64,000 nucleotides of DNA from Penaeicola halotolerans (GCF_016464625.1 NZ_JAEAGO010000003.1:434001-498000), one strand, 5' to 3'; numbered from the stretch's first letter, positions 20,601-29,392 are shown. Notes: a model not told the origin generated them from the letters alone. Program-made: numbers and translations.

Positions 20601-21098
20601 AAGCTCGTTATAAAAAAACTTCCCTTGTCCTTCAGGAAAATTAAAAATAAAAATATCAGCTTCTTTGTCTACTAAGCCTTCTTCTATCTCGTCCAGTAAA
20701 TTGTTATATGAAAAAGGGTCTAATACTTGTGGAATGCTTATACCTTGATTAAAGTATCCATCAATATGTTCATCTGGAAGTTTTCTCATCACTCTATTAA
20801 TCACCCCTCCTGATAATAGACTCCAGTTAGTCCCAACCCAGCCTGACACAGATGTCACTTTTATACCAGATGCATCATATGAAAGGGAAATTGGAACCGT
20901 CAGATCGCGATGAGTAATCTGACCTAGAGGAATACTGATATTAGGCTTACCTGAATAATTAGATACAGGAATGTCGCCAAAAGCACCTAATGAATTCGCT
21001 GAAGGAGAAGTTGGAACCTTATCGGTAATTCGACTACTCTGAGCAATAGCATTATTGGATACGACAATAGATATTAATAGAAAATAAAGGTATTTCAT
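17619..21098 (-). CDS. Secreted YD-repeat (RHS-like) protein, 1159 aa; first gene of the RHS operon
   Basis: Signal peptide MKYLYFLLISIVVSNNAIAQ. Then the conserved N-terminal block of the family (LGAFGDIPVSNYSGKPNISI, then VSGWVGTNWSLLSGGVINR). A long central part with many YPTGG-type and strand-like segments follows; residues about 993-1155 are the carbohydrate-binding-like and YD end shared with the next gene. It lacks an RHS core and a toxin. It is the promoter-proximal gene of a unit whose next genes overlap or abut, so it is probably made together with the giant toxin. The central part is AT-rich, and the end is less so. Function unknown; a secreted partner or shell component is plausible. 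Confidence 0.85.
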   Translation of the reverse strand: MKYLYFLLISIVVSNNAIAQSSRITDKVPTSPSANSLGAFGDIPVSNYSGKPNISIPLGQITHRDLTVPISLSYDASGIKVTSVSGWVGTNWSLLSGGVINRVMRKLPDEHIDGYFNQGISIPQVLDPFSYNNLLDEIEEGLVDKEADIFIFNFPEGQGKFFYNELGDVVIVPQQSFKIEGKPGVTDWFKITAPSGTVYTFNDLEQTTIPSSGNKPSLTFTSSWYLSEIFSPRYPDHKITFVYSDQMEYDAYKIKTENRSTSPLSNQIETYTSPYDIILSYNSKVLREINSPTSKVVFNLSENFRQDLPSSKFLQNISFYAKDLYDMSFELKQGFDFHFDYYQGSGKLRLLSIQPLQNNAEISPPYIFDYQQGITPATNSLSRDFWEYYNGADNTSLLNTSTMFLAYSINGGQIIDLKYRANGGDRSPNADYTKIGTLNKITYPTGGSTVFEFENNYLSKSNYHRLFDGLLFTDFDYCGNFPSIKFELTHDYVEENFGNFELIDQVNVSEAFGSSEGEFFTLDSLNFSLDNDQTIKLEIIINNSGISQNINPNNFPAVILEKKENNIYNVINTFSEVGSSQEFLYLQSGEYQLKTRAIYSDNNFSDYARGRVTYFTQGDSLPDRILGPGLRVKSITHLDSDLDTLKTLRYNYLDSLGKESGVLYDLPIFNHIFYANDNLPYVFQSSKNNFVHFGSPIGYSNVTIFNSDSTSNGYVSYKYETVPPNELLLDQDISDPRNYPFVPSYYSFWESGNLLETAFYKTSGTNFTLLNKENYLYEESFNSFPFSFVVAGFQKQSDNSVYNCYLDKTYILKSGWNRLLSKVTTEYHSDGQLVLEEQFTYEDEPVNFLPRKIVSSLSNDQDLILINKYSIDLEDTTLDSLKSSFMINQMVESYEFKSSVSGYSLIRSSYKEFDNLNLSKSWELNEPNDNSYQLLDNLDRGDLSFYDDYFITYGVDAIPINIDSKGNESSYSWDQTGNYLLAKLVNHDKALSFAITSFETQDKGSWSYTGSSIESESSKTGRRVYDLSSGAISKSGLASATYELSFWAKAASGSQPWTFMGQTESLTTEWQLIRRQVTGASITISGSNILVDEVRLHPVGSQMSTYTYDPLVGVTSMTDANHVTVYYEYDYAQRLKCIKDEKGNILQQFEYNYYSSNEE
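17634..18119. repeat. 486-bp direct repeat, copy 2 (3' end of YD gene)
   Basis: Second copy of the unit at 14540-15025. The encoded C-termini differ at only a few residues (for example ETLTSEW versus ESLTTEW). Recombination between the copies would fuse the two genes and delete about 3.1 kb. Confidence 0.93.
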
Positions 21099-21458
21099 GA
21101 ATTAATTTCGCATTAATATTTCCTCGTAATTATGAAAAATATTTTATGCATCAAAAAATATTTTCTCACTTAAACAATATTTTTTCTCAAAATACGTATT
21201 CCTTAAAATTTAGAGGGTTTTCGAACTTAAAAAAAAAAAATATAATTTTATATAGACAGATATAAATAGCCTTATAATAGGAATAATTAGACATTTACAG
21301 GATAAACAAGGGAATATACCCCTTGAACAAAATGCTTATTCACTTAGAATTTGAATACCATTACTAAAAAATATGAAAATGAAATTTTGAATTATACAAA
21401 TTCATCCAACTCACTTTTCAAAAATTTCACCCGTCTAACACCCCTTTACACCACCTCG

Positions 21459-21485
21459 TAGAGACGACCATTGATGGCGTCTCTA
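21459..21485. repeat. Palindromic intergenic repeat
   Basis: TAGAGACG and CGTCTCTA flank an inner CCA-TTGA-TGG stem-loop with a single unpaired A. It closely resembles the short palindromes scattered between genes in many Bacteroidota genomes. A second GATGGCAT-like sequence follows directly. It cannot be proven mobile from one copy. Confidence 0.6.
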
Positions 21486-21573
21486 TTGATGGCATTTCCA
21501 TCCATATGATCCCCTTTCATTTTAAAGACCATACCAATTGCAATTCAGCTAGTTCAATGAAACCCCGCCTGCA

Positions 21574-21604
21574 TTGTCACCCTGACGAAGGAAGGGTCTC
21601 GGAC
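21574..21604. repeat. Possible dispersed intergenic repeat
   Basis: The stretch around GTCACCCTGACGAAGG with AAGGGTCTC looks like the short intergenic repeats common in Bacteroidota. Assignment rests on resemblance only, since no second copy was seen in this window. Confidence 0.4.
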
Positions 21605-21836
21605 TACCGAGGCTGCTGACCTACCACCATCAACTGGTCGCATTTATCTCCCGAAAGGACGGCCTGTCTCCCTAAGGATTGATTTACCTGCTAGAGGGAG
21701 GGGTTTAAACTGATGAAACTATTTATAAACGTACAATACATCGTCTTCGCAGTGGAGCTCCAAAATACCAAGAGCGAATAACTGATAGTTATTCCTTTGA
21801 GAGTTGGTCTGAGATAAGAAGTATTTTATTACTAAT

Positions 21837-22379
21837 TTATATTTTACCCACGGAAAATCTAAAGCTATAAATCCAAAGAGAAATGCAACTAACCACAAAT
21901 AAAAATGAGATCAATGCAAATTTCCATTTCTCATTTGTTGACAGTTTATCGAGCTTTTTGAAGTATTTAATATATTTATCATGGCGAAACACCAACATGT
22001 AACATACTAAAAATGATATCAAGCCATATACTAAAACATGTATAGGTTTGACTAAAAAACGTACTTCTAAAAGTCCAAAAAAAGTGCTTGATAAACCCCA
22101 AATTAAAAAGGATGAAATAATTACTATTCCACAACCCGATATAATTATACCAAAACCGAACCTTTCATCTGTCCAAACTTTATTTACAACATTGAGATAA
22201 GTTGTCCCTTTTTCTTCAAATTTTCTTTTAACAGCAGGGATCTTTCCTATTAGTGTAAAAGGATTTATTTTATTAAACAGTATGTGAAGCTTTTTATCTG
22301 TCTTGAATATACAATAATGCAATATATTCAACCATATTTCAATCTTTCTCATAATATCATTTACTATTTTAACGACCAT
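21837..22379 (-). CDS. Hypothetical membrane protein
   Basis: 180 residues. Not recognised. Three hydrophobic segments are visible: about residues 75-100 (IIISGCGIVIISSFLIWGL), 110-130 (VLVYGLISFLVCYMLVF) and 150-172 (FALISFLFVVSCISLWIYSF). The N-terminal 70 residues are basic and probably cytoplasmic. It stands alone between the RHS operon promoter region and the divergent mscS gene. Start chosen at the first ATG; an internal ATG nine codons later (MRKIEIWLNIL) is also possible. AT-rich, likely accessory. Confidence 0.6.
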   Translation of the reverse strand: MVVKIVNDIMRKIEIWLNILHYCIFKTDKKLHILFNKINPFTLIGKIPAVKRKFEEKGTTYLNVVNKVWTDERFGFGIIISGCGIVIISSFLIWGLSSTFFGLLEVRFLVKPIHVLVYGLISFLVCYMLVFRHDKYIKYFKKLDKLSTNEKWKFALISFLFVVSCISLWIYSFRFSVGKI

Positions 22380-22486
22380 GATATTGATTTACTTCTTTTT
22401 ACCCATTTCTGCACAATAATAGTCTCCTGCTAGGCCGAAATCATAATCAATATAAATAGAATCTATTAAATATTCAGCACTCCAAC

Positions 22487-22557
22487 TAGACTTATCCCCT
22501 AGTCTTCCCCTACTTATCCCCTAGTCATCGGCTAGTCTTCCTCTAGTCATCCCCTAG
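22487..22557. repeat. Tandem 11-bp repeat array
   Basis: Five consecutive 11-base units at 22500-22554 follow the consensus TAGTCWTCCCC, preceded by a related 13-base unit (22487-22499). The region 22380-22686 has no gene; this array is its only clear structure. It lies 130 bases upstream of the MscS start and about 110 bases from the divergent hypothetical gene. An 11-base period is close to one DNA helical turn. Confidence 0.85.
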
Positions 22558-22686
22558 TATTAGATTACTTTCCAGGATTTTTGACTCGTCAATTAGGCGA
22601 ACTTCTTTACCCAAAAGCCAAACACCATAACTTCTTTTTCTCTTATCAACCAAAATATCCTATATTGAAACCTATACCTTAAAAAC

Positions 22687-23586
22687 ATGGAAGAAATAGA
22701 TCAAATCATAGATGAAGGAGGCTCTGAGATCATCGAGTGGATACAAAGCGTCCTCGATTACACCTTATTCAATCTAGGCAAAACACCTATCACCGTCAGC
22801 TTTTTAGTCTTTTTCCTAGCCAGTATCTTTTTTGTTTTTTTCTTGGCAGAGCGCCTACGAAGACTCATCACAGGTAGACTACTTAAGCGCTATCAATTAG
22901 ATCCTAGTACCAACCAGTCCATTGGCACCATCACCAAATATGTATTTGTGTGCCTCGGTCTTTTCATCGTATTGCAGTCTTCGGGCATTGACCTGAGTTC
23001 ATTGACTGTCCTAGCAGGTGCACTAGGGGTAGGTATCGGTTTTGGCTTGCAAAACATCATGAACAACTTCATCTCAGGGATCATCATCCTCTTTGAGAGA
23101 CCCATCAAGATAGGTGATCGCATAGAAGTCAATGGCGTCTATGGAGACGTAGTACAGATCAATGCCCGCTCTACAGAGATCATCACCAATGACAATATTT
23201 CCATCATTGTCCCAAACTCTGAATTCATCTCCTCCAATGTCATCAACTGGAGCCATAATGAACGAAGAGTAAGATTCAACTTCCCCGTAGGTACTGCCTA
23301 CAACTCGAACCCTACACATGTCAAGCGCATCCTCATAGAAGTGGCCATGCAAAATGAAGGCGTGCTCAAAGAACCTGCACCCGATGTGCTTTTTGATGAG
23401 TTTGGAGACAATAGCCTCAATTTCATCCTGCGTGTCTGGTCTATCGAATACATCAACAAACCCGCAGTACTCAAAAGCCAGCTCTATTACGAGATATTCA
23501 AAGCTTTCACAGCAGAAGGAATTGAGATCCCATTCCCACAGAGGGATATCTACATCAAGTCAGGGGCTGAAAACTTAAAAGGGTAA
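22687..23586 (+). CDS. Small-conductance mechanosensitive channel (MscS family)
   Basis: 299 residues, close to the size of E. coli MscS (286). It opens when membrane tension rises after hypo-osmotic shock and releases solutes. Hydrophobic segments at about 34-55 and 78-98 precede the pore-lining TM3 (about 105-140), which has the Gly/Ala-rich pattern ALGVGIGFGLQNIMNNFISG followed by FERPIKIGD. The C-terminal beta domain (VNGVYGDVVQINARSTEI, IVPNSEF) and alpha/beta domain follow, ending in the family motif IPFPQRDIYI. It is a single gene with its own promoter region, downstream of the 11-bp array. Symbol not assigned because Bacteroidota carry several paralogs. Confidence 0.92.
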   Translation: MEEIDQIIDEGGSEIIEWIQSVLDYTLFNLGKTPITVSFLVFFLASIFFVFFLAERLRRLITGRLLKRYQLDPSTNQSIGTITKYVFVCLGLFIVLQSSGIDLSSLTVLAGALGVGIGFGLQNIMNNFISGIIILFERPIKIGDRIEVNGVYGDVVQINARSTEIITNDNISIIVPNSEFISSNVINWSHNERRVRFNFPVGTAYNSNPTHVKRILIEVAMQNEGVLKEPAPDVLFDEFGDNSLNFILRVWSIEYINKPAVLKSQLYYEIFKAFTAEGIEIPFPQRDIYIKSGAENLKG

Positions 23587-23600
23587 AATTCTTATATATT

Positions 23601-23641
23601 GGATAAAATGTCTTTTATATCGAAAAATTGCCATTTTATCC
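23601..23641. promoter_or_regulatory. Spaced inverted repeat between mscS and the PorG-like gene
   Basis: GGATAAAATG and CATTTTATCC are perfect 10-base arms with a 21-base AT-rich spacer. No T tract follows the right arm, so it does not look like a typical terminator; it lies 26 bases upstream of the -33 element of the next promoter. It could be an operator or an mRNA 3' stem for mscS. Confidence 0.6.
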
Positions 23642-23666
23642 GAATGAAATTTTATACCACACTTAA

Positions 23667-23696
23667 TTGCATATTAAATATATAAACCTAATTTTG
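23667..23696 (+). promoter_or_regulatory. Bacteroidota-type promoter for the PorG-like gene
   Basis: TTG at 23667-23669, a 19-base spacer and TAATTTTG at 23689-23696 match the Bacteroidota sigma-A consensus. Transcription would begin a few bases past 23700, giving a leader of about 20 bases before the ATG at 23724. Confidence 0.75.
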
Positions 23697-23723
23697 TAAG
23701 AGGTACAACCCTAAGCATTGCCA

Positions 23724-24629
23724 ATGAAAAAGCATTTACTTTTAGTTTTAACCTTTCTGACGATCACCACCCTTTCAGCCTATTCCCAAAACTTTTATAG
23801 TTTAAGAAAAGACAGAAAATTTTCAGCAGTATTTGGCCTTGGTTCTGCGATCTATTTTGGGGACTTGTACGATCCTATTGATGGTTTTCAGTCACGCTAT
23901 GGGCTCAACATCGGAGCAAAATACCGCGCCAATGAAAGAGTAAACCTTCGTGGAAACCTATTTTTCTACAACATCGCTGGAGATGATGCCAAAGCAGCTC
24001 CTCAAAGCTTAAGACAACCTAGAAACCTGAATTTCACCTCCAACAACATGGAGATCACAGGGATGGTAGAGATCAATCTCCTACCTACCAACAGGGGTTT
24101 TATTGATAGAGCTGTAGTCAATCCATACCTATTACTCGGTGCGGGGATCACGACTGTCAATCCTACTACTGTCATCGAGGGAGAAAGGATCAAACTCAGA
24201 GATGTAGAAACAGAGGGCGTACGCTATGGCCCTATCGCCATCGTCCTACCAGTTGGTCTGGGAGTCAAATACAAAGCTTCTCCATACATGGATGTATTTG
24301 CTGAGGCTGTGTATCGATTCACGACTACTGACTACCTAGATGATGTCAGTGCTTATGATTATAGTTTTATAACAGATTTCTTGGATGATACAGAGCGTGT
24401 ATCCGTATCTTACAGATGGATAGGGCCGCAATACTATGAAGATGGTACCTATCAAGGTCCTGGGCAAGGATTCCCTGACCTAGAAAATATAAATGAAAGA
24501 AGAAGAGGTAATCCTGAATCAAAAGACGGCTATCTAGCCATCACTTTTGGAGTAGAGATCTTTATTCCACAAGGCTTCTTTAGCGGAGGGGTTTGGGGTA
24601 GCAAGTACAAAGGTCCCAAGTTCAGGTAA
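23724..24629 (+). CDS. Outer-membrane barrel protein, DUF6089/PorG-like
   Basis: 301 residues from the ATG at 23724 (an upstream TTG at 23718 is unlikely). Signal peptide [20 protein letters not shown], cut before SQNFYS. The mature start, [19 protein letters not shown], and the series of amphipathic strands ending in [10 protein letters not shown] are typical of DUF6089, the family that includes PorG, an outer-membrane component of the type IX secretion system. Whether this copy serves that system is unknown, because DUF6089 paralogs exist and no other por/gld gene is nearby. Monocistronic: own promoter upstream and a strong terminator 25 bases downstream. Confidence 0.8.
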   Translation: MKKHLLLVLTFLTITTLSAYSQNFYSLRKDRKFSAVFGLGSAIYFGDLYDPIDGFQSRYGLNIGAKYRANERVNLRGNLFFYNIAGDDAKAAPQSLRQPRNLNFTSNNMEITGMVEINLLPTNRGFIDRAVVNPYLLLGAGITTVNPTTVIEGERIKLRDVETEGVRYGPIAIVLPVGLGVKYKASPYMDVFAEAVYRFTTTDYLDDVSAYDYSFITDFLDDTERVSVSYRWIGPQYYEDGTYQGPGQGFPDLENINERRRGNPESKDGYLAITFGVEIFIPQGFFSGGVWGSKYKGPKFR

Positions 24630-24654
24630 ATCCACTCCGCACAGACGATATTTT

Positions 24655-24679
24655 AAGCCTTCTTCGGAAGGCTTTTTTC
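24655..24679 (+). terminator. Intrinsic terminator
   Basis: Perfect eight-base stem AAGCCTTC / GAAGGCTT with a TTCG tetraloop followed by a run of T. It ends the PorG-like transcript before leuS. Confidence 0.92.
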
Positions 24680-24744
24680 TTGGTTTCCTAAGCCAAATAA
24701 AACCAAACTACTATTTTTGCAAATCAAATCAACGCAACTCACAG

Positions 24745-27522
24745 ATGTCAGCATACAATTTCAGCAGCATAGAAAAAAAATGGCAAAAGTACTGGGCAGA
24801 CAACAGCACTTTCAAGACTGCCGATACCTCAGATAAACCTAAATTCTATTCCCTGGATATGTTTCCCTATCCTTCTGGAGCAGGGCTGCACGTAGGCCAC
24901 CCACTAGGATACATAGCTTCTGACATCGTCTCTAGATATAAGCGCCAAAAGGGCTTCAATGTCCTACATCCCATGGGATTTGATGCCTTTGGTCTGCCAG
25001 CAGAACAGTACGCCATACAGACAGGGCAACACCCAGCCATCACGACAGAAGAAAACATTGCGCGCTATAAAGAGCAATTGAAAAATATCGGTTTCTCCTT
25101 TGACTGGGACAAAGAAGTGAAAACCTGTGATCCGAGCTATTACAAATGGACGCAGTGGATCTTCATGCAGTTATTTGATAGTTGGTATAACAGTGCGACT
25201 GACAAAGCGGAACCGATCACTACACTCATCCAAGAGCTAGCGCAAAAGGGCAATGCCCATATCCAAGCAGCCTGCGATGAAGACACGCCTACCATCACAG
25301 CTGCAGAGTGGAATGCCATGTCTGAAGCAGATCAGCAGCGTTTACTATTGAAATACAGACTAACTTTCCTAGCCAATACTACCGTCAACTGGTGTCCAGC
25401 ACTAGGCACCGTACTATCCAATGATGAAGTAAAAGATGGCTTCTCAGAGAGAGGAGGACATCCTGTCATTCGCAAGAACATGATGCAATGGTCTATGCGC
25501 ATCACTGCTTATGCTGAGCGACTGAGAAGTGGGCTAGACACCATCGATTGGCCAGAGCCTGTCAAGGAAATGCAGCGCAACTGGATAGGTAAATCTCTCG
25601 GTGCAGAGCTAGTATTTGAAGTATTGAATAGTACAGAAAAGATCAAGGTATTCACTACCAGAATAGATACCATTTTTGGAGTAACCTTTCTAGCACTAGC
25701 ACCTGAAAGTGAATTGGTAGATGCACTCACTACCCCAGAGCAAGCCAAGGAAGTCAATGACTATGTAGCCATAGCCAAAAACAGGTCTGAGCGTGAGCGT
25801 ATGACAGAGGTCAAGCGCATCTCTGGTGCCTTCACAGGTGCTTATGCGATCAATCCTTACAATGGGGAGCAAATTCCAATCTGGGTAGCGGATTATGTCC
25901 TAGCAGGCTACGGTACAGGAGCAGTGATGGCCGTCCCTGCGCATGATAGCAGAGATTATGCTTTTGCTAAGCATTTCAACTTGACCATCAGACAAGTAGT
26001 AGCCGGTGGCAATATCGAAGAAGAAGCGCATGATGCCAAAGAAGGTAAAATCATCAATAGTGACTTCTTGAATGGATTAGAGGTCAAAGAAGCCATCCAA
26101 AAAGCCATCGAATTTGCTGAGGCAAAAAAGATTGGTAAAGGGAAAGTCAACTTCCGCATGCGTGATGCCATCTTCACCAGACAGCGTTACTGGGGGGAGC
26201 CACTACCTGTATATTTCAAAGAAGATATCCCTTATCTCATCGATGAAAAAGATCTACCACTCATCCTACCTGAAGTGGACAAATACCTTCCTACAGAAGA
26301 AGGCGAGCCTCCACTAGGCAGGGCTAAGAATTGGGTGTATAAAACAGCAGAAGGTGAATTTCCACTAGAGCGGAGCACCATGCCAGGCTGGGCAGGATCG
26401 AGTTGGTACTTCTTCCGATACATGGACAGTCAAAATGATAAATCATTCTGTGCGGCAGATATCCAAGCTTATTGGCAGAATGTAGACCTCTACATCGGAG
26501 GTGCAGAGCACGCTACAGGACACTTACTATACGCCCGATTCTGGACCAAATTCCTCTACGACAGAGGCTTTGTGACAGTAGAAGAGCCTTTCAAAAAGCT
26601 CATCAATCAGGGCATGATACAGGGCAGATCCAACTTTGTGTACAGGATCACTGGCACCAATACTTATGTAAGCCACGGACTAAAAGACCAATATGACACT
26701 ACACCTATTCACGTGGATGTCAATATGGTGGAAAATGATGTCCTAGATCCTGAAACTTTCAAAAAATGGAGACCTGACCTAGCCAATGCAGAATTTATCT
26801 TGGAAGATGGCAAACTGATCTGTGGATGGGAAGTAGAGAAAATGTCAAAGTCTAAGTACAATGTGGTCAATCCAGATGATATCATTGAGCGATTTGGAGC
26901 AGATACCTTGAGACTTTATGAGATGTTCTTAGGCCCACTGGAGCAGTTTAAACCTTGGAATACCAATGGTATAGATGGCGTGCACAAGTTCTTGAGAAAG
27001 TATTGGAAGTTATTCCATGATGAGCAAGGTAACTGGTCTGTAAGCGAAGCTACCCCAAGCCAAGAGGAACTCAAATCCCTTCATAAAACAATCAAAAAAG
27101 TAGCTGAAGACATAGAGCGGTACTCCTTTAATACTTCTGTCAGTACTTTCATGATTTGTGTCAATGAACTGAGCGCCTTGAAGTGTAATAAGCGTGCTAT
27201 TTTGGAGCCTTTGACCTTAGTGATGGCTGCTTATGCGCCACATATCACAGAGGAAATCTGGTCGCTACTGGGTCATAATAGCTCTATTTCAGAAGCACCA
27301 TATCCAGCTTATGAAGAGCAATATCTAGTAGAGAATGAACATGAGTATCCTGTCTCTATCAATGGCAAAATGAGGGCTAAAGTAAAACTACCGCTTTCAC
27401 TGACCAATCAGCAAATAGAGTCTGAAGTCATGGCAGTAGAGGAAGTGATCAAGTGGTTGGAAGGAAAATCCCCTAAAAAAGTGATCATCGTCCCAGGTAA
27501 GATCGTCAACATCGTGATCTAA
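24745..27522 (+). CDS. leuS: Leucine--tRNA ligase
   Basis: 925 residues. Charges tRNA-Leu with leucine in the cytoplasm, using ATP. The class I signatures are present: HVGH at residues 49-52 (the HIGH motif, in [12 protein letters not shown]) and KMSKS near residue 700. Between them lie the zinc-region insertion, the CP1 editing domain (with [18 protein letters not shown] and the [15 protein letters not shown] motif) and the catalytic return [10 protein letters not shown]. The anticodon-binding and C-terminal tRNA-binding domains follow. The length is somewhat above the E. coli enzyme (860) because of insertions such as the stretch around residues 130-200, usual in this phylum. A TATTTTTG at 24712 may be the -7 element, but no matching -33 is seen. 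Ends in a bidirectional terminator. Confidence 0.98.
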   Translation: MSAYNFSSIEKKWQKYWADNSTFKTADTSDKPKFYSLDMFPYPSGAGLHVGHPLGYIASDIVSRYKRQKGFNVLHPMGFDAFGLPAEQYAIQTGQHPAITTEENIARYKEQLKNIGFSFDWDKEVKTCDPSYYKWTQWIFMQLFDSWYNSATDKAEPITTLIQELAQKGNAHIQAACDEDTPTITAAEWNAMSEADQQRLLLKYRLTFLANTTVNWCPALGTVLSNDEVKDGFSERGGHPVIRKNMMQWSMRITAYAERLRSGLDTIDWPEPVKEMQRNWIGKSLGAELVFEVLNSTEKIKVFTTRIDTIFGVTFLALAPESELVDALTTPEQAKEVNDYVAIAKNRSERERMTEVKRISGAFTGAYAINPYNGEQIPIWVADYVLAGYGTGAVMAVPAHDSRDYAFAKHFNLTIRQVVAGGNIEEEAHDAKEGKIINSDFLNGLEVKEAIQKAIEFAEAKKIGKGKVNFRMRDAIFTRQRYWGEPLPVYFKEDIPYLIDEKDLPLILPEVDKYLPTEEGEPPLGRAKNWVYKTAEGEFPLERSTMPGWAGSSWYFFRYMDSQNDKSFCAADIQAYWQNVDLYIGGAEHATGHLLYARFWTKFLYDRGFVTVEEPFKKLINQGMIQGRSNFVYRITGTNTYVSHGLKDQYDTTPIHVDVNMVENDVLDPETFKKWRPDLANAEFILEDGKLICGWEVEKMSKSKYNVVNPDDIIERFGADTLRLYEMFLGPLEQFKPWNTNGIDGVHKFLRKYWKLFHDEQGNWSVSEATPSQEELKSLHKTIKKVAEDIERYSFNTSVSTFMICVNELSALKCNKRAILEPLTLVMAAYAPHITEEIWSLLGHNSSISEAPYPAYEEQYLVENEHEYPVSINGKMRAKVKLPLSLTNQQIESEVMAVEEVIKWLEGKSPKKVIIVPGKIVNIVI

Positions 27523-27526
27523 AAAT

Positions 27527-27558
27527 AAAAATCCGAGGCGCCTGCTTCGGATTTTTTT
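27527..27558. terminator. Bidirectional terminator between leuS and a lipoprotein gene
   Basis: AAAATCCGA and TCGGATTTT arms, extended by GGCG/TGCT pairing, with A-rich and T-rich flanks on both sides. It serves the convergent genes ending at 27522 (plus) and 27557 (minus). Confidence 0.9.
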
Positions 27559-28339
27559 ATTCCTCTTCCTCGTTTGAGTTGACGATAGCTTCTTGTTCTT
27601 GCTTGCCCCTCCTACGTTTATTATCAGAGTTAGGCGTATTGATAGGCTGGTTATTTCCTTTCCTTTTTAGAAAAGAAAAAGGTCCTTTTCTCTGCTGCGT
27701 ACTGTCTTGCAGTGTATCTACAGGGATGACCTCTGGCACGGGAGCTTCATACTCAGGGAAGTCTAGTAAATGTCCAAACTTCTCCATATACATATAATGA
27801 TCCGTATTGAAAGGCGGCATGTCATCACTTAGTATAAGCGGATTACGCCTGACAAACATCACAGAATCTGCATTGAGTGTCGAGTCTATCAAAGCGAAAG
27901 AAGTTGTATCCTTCCCTATATAAGTCTCTCTGCGAAGGGTGTTAAATTTCTTACTTCGCGCCATGAGCTGATTCGTCCGTGTGCCATGCTGAAAAACTAC
28001 AGGCTCGTCTCTATGGAAGAAGTTGAATCGAGGTGGTGGGGTGTACTTATGAGCAGCTGGATTAGCTATCGGATTATTTTTAGGCAACTTGCTAGTGGCA
28101 TACAAAGGCTTATGATCCACGGGTTTTTTACGAAAAAAGAAAAAACGTTTCTCTTCACGCTGTGCTCTAAAATTAGGATCCATCAAGGTGGTATCTATGA
28201 AATGCCCAAAAGTCATCGCCCTCAGATCATCATCTAAAATCATGGCTGTCTGATAAGCAGGACATATCCTCCGAGGCGCACAGGAATAAATCCCTATGGC
28301 ACAGATCAATAGAAAAAATAAAAGCTGTCTCTGCTTCAT
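27557..28339 (-). CDS. Hypothetical lipoprotein with charged tail
   Basis: 260 residues from the ATG at 28339 (a GTG at 28348 is possible). A lipoprotein signal ends IGIYSCAP, so Cys is the likely acylation site; the protein is probably on the outer or inner membrane. The body is rich in Pro, Phe, Arg and Asp, with short patterned stretches (PPPRFNFFHRDEP, KKFNTLRRETYIGKDTTSFA), and the tail is low-complexity and very charged (KRRRGKQEQEA, ending in EEEE). It looks like a conserved Bacteroidota hypothetical; no function known. Monocistronic, divergent from the SlyD-type gene. Confidence 0.7.
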   Translation of the reverse strand: MKQRQLLFFLLICAIGIYSCAPRRICPAYQTAMILDDDLRAMTFGHFIDTTLMDPNFRAQREEKRFFFFRKKPVDHKPLYATSKLPKNNPIANPAAHKYTPPPRFNFFHRDEPVVFQHGTRTNQLMARSKKFNTLRRETYIGKDTTSFALIDSTLNADSVMFVRRNPLILSDDMPPFNTDHYMYMEKFGHLLDFPEYEAPVPEVIPVDTLQDSTQQRKGPFSFLKRKGNNQPINTPNSDNKRRRGKQEQEAIVNSNEEEE

Positions 28340-28480
28340 TAAATACACTAAATGAACTCAAAAATAAGCAAAATAAATACAAAATAATCCATCTTGTACT
28401 GACTAATCAATCTGTGATGAACTAATCCCTTTCCTGAGACATTAAAGATATAAGTTTTATCTTGCAACAAATTTTAAAAC

Positions 28481-28999
28481 ATGACAATATCTAACAAAAA
28501 AGTCGTAGGACTTACTTATGAATTAAAAGTATCAAATGATGAAAACTCCGCACCTTTTAGTGTAGAAGTGAGAAATGAAGAAGATGCTTTTTATTTCCTT
28601 TTTGGCAATAGTGGCCTTCCTGAGAAGTTTGAAGAACTTCTCTCTGGTAAAGTACAAGGAGAAGCATTTTCATTTACACTCTCTGCTGATGAAGCTTACG
28701 GACAAGCCAGTGATGACATGATCATCAGTGTCCCTAAAGAGAATTTCTCCAAAGAAAGAGGTTTTCAAGACGGTATGCTTGAAGAAGGTAATTTCCTCCC
28801 ACTTTTAGATGAAGAAGGCCTCCCGATGCAAGCCAAAGTAGTGAAAGTATTTGAAGAAGATGTACTCTTAGATTTCAATCATCCCCTAGTAGGTTTTGAT
28901 CTGCACTTTGACGGAGAAGTCTTAGAAGTAAGAGAAGCCACTGAAGAAGAATTAGCACATGGTCACGTACATGGAGAGCATGGAGTAGACCACGACTGA
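28481..28999 (+). CDS. FKBP-type peptidyl-prolyl isomerase, SlyD-like
   Basis: 172 residues. It speeds cis-trans isomerisation at proline and acts as a cytoplasmic chaperone. The order matches SlyD: an FKBP half (KKVVGLTYELKVSN at the start, then GNSGLPEKFEELLSGKVQGE), the IF chaperone insertion (about 72-125), the return strand VLLDFNHPLVGFDLHFDGEV, and a His-rich tail (HGHVHGEHGVDHD) that would bind nickel or zinc. There is no signal peptide. It sits alone; the truncated TetR gene ends 9 bases beyond its stop on the other strand. Confidence 0.92.
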   Translation: MTISNKKVVGLTYELKVSNDENSAPFSVEVRNEEDAFYFLFGNSGLPEKFEELLSGKVQGEAFSFTLSADEAYGQASDDMIISVPKENFSKERGFQDGMLEEGNFLPLLDEEGLPMQAKVVKVFEEDVLLDFNHPLVGFDLHFDGEVLEVREATEEELAHGHVHGEHGVDHD

Positions 29000-29008
29000 G
29001 ACAAAACC

Positions 29009-29272
29009 TCATCTAAACATAAAAAAGCGCTCTTGAAATGGCAAAGAAGGATCATCCTTTTCACTTATTTCATTAAGCATTTTACTTTTGATATAGTAGT
29101 AAAGCTCCACAATAAGCTCATCTTTACTTTCAAAATATGTGTAGATCGTACCAGCAGCAACTCCCGCCTTCTTTGCGACCATGCTCATAGGACTTCCATG
29201 AAATCCATTTTCTTTGATCAATTCTAAGGCACTTTCAAATACTAGCTTTTTCTTTTCTGCTATTTGCTCCAT
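29009..29272 (-). pseudogene. Truncated TetR-family regulator
   Basis: 87 residues only; TetR proteins usually run 180-220. The N-terminal DNA-binding domain is intact (ALELIKENGFHGSPMSMVAK, then AGVAAGTIYTYFESKDELI), but the ligand-binding domain stops after about 20 residues at FFMFR and a TGA. There is no room for a lost remainder because the convergent SlyD gene ends 9 bases away. It is probably a deletion remnant, though a lone HTH domain could still bind DNA. In the ABC ATPase region upstream (29273-29392) nothing else is visible. Confidence 0.8.
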
Positions 29273-29392
29273 GAAAAATTTATGAGTGAATGAATGTTCA
29301 ATCGATAAATGAGTAAAAATGTTCCCTAAAGCGAAAGAAAAATGAAAAACGTGTCCTTTTAAATAAGAAACTCTAATTTAAAATCTTGAAGA

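Larger units (their letters stand above)
21099..21836. other. 738-base intergenic region upstream of the RHS operon
   Basis: No gene is visible. The first 200 bases are extremely AT-rich (a run of ten or more A at 21230-21240) and should hold the promoter of the minus-strand RHS operon, but no clear TTTG / TAnnTTTG pair at 19-base spacing was found. The remainder is less AT-rich and carries two repeat-like elements (21459-21485 and 21574-21604). Confidence 0.6.

Noticed and set aside
22500-22554. CRISPR-like array
   Set aside because: Units are contiguous 11-mers with no spacers and no cas genes nearby.
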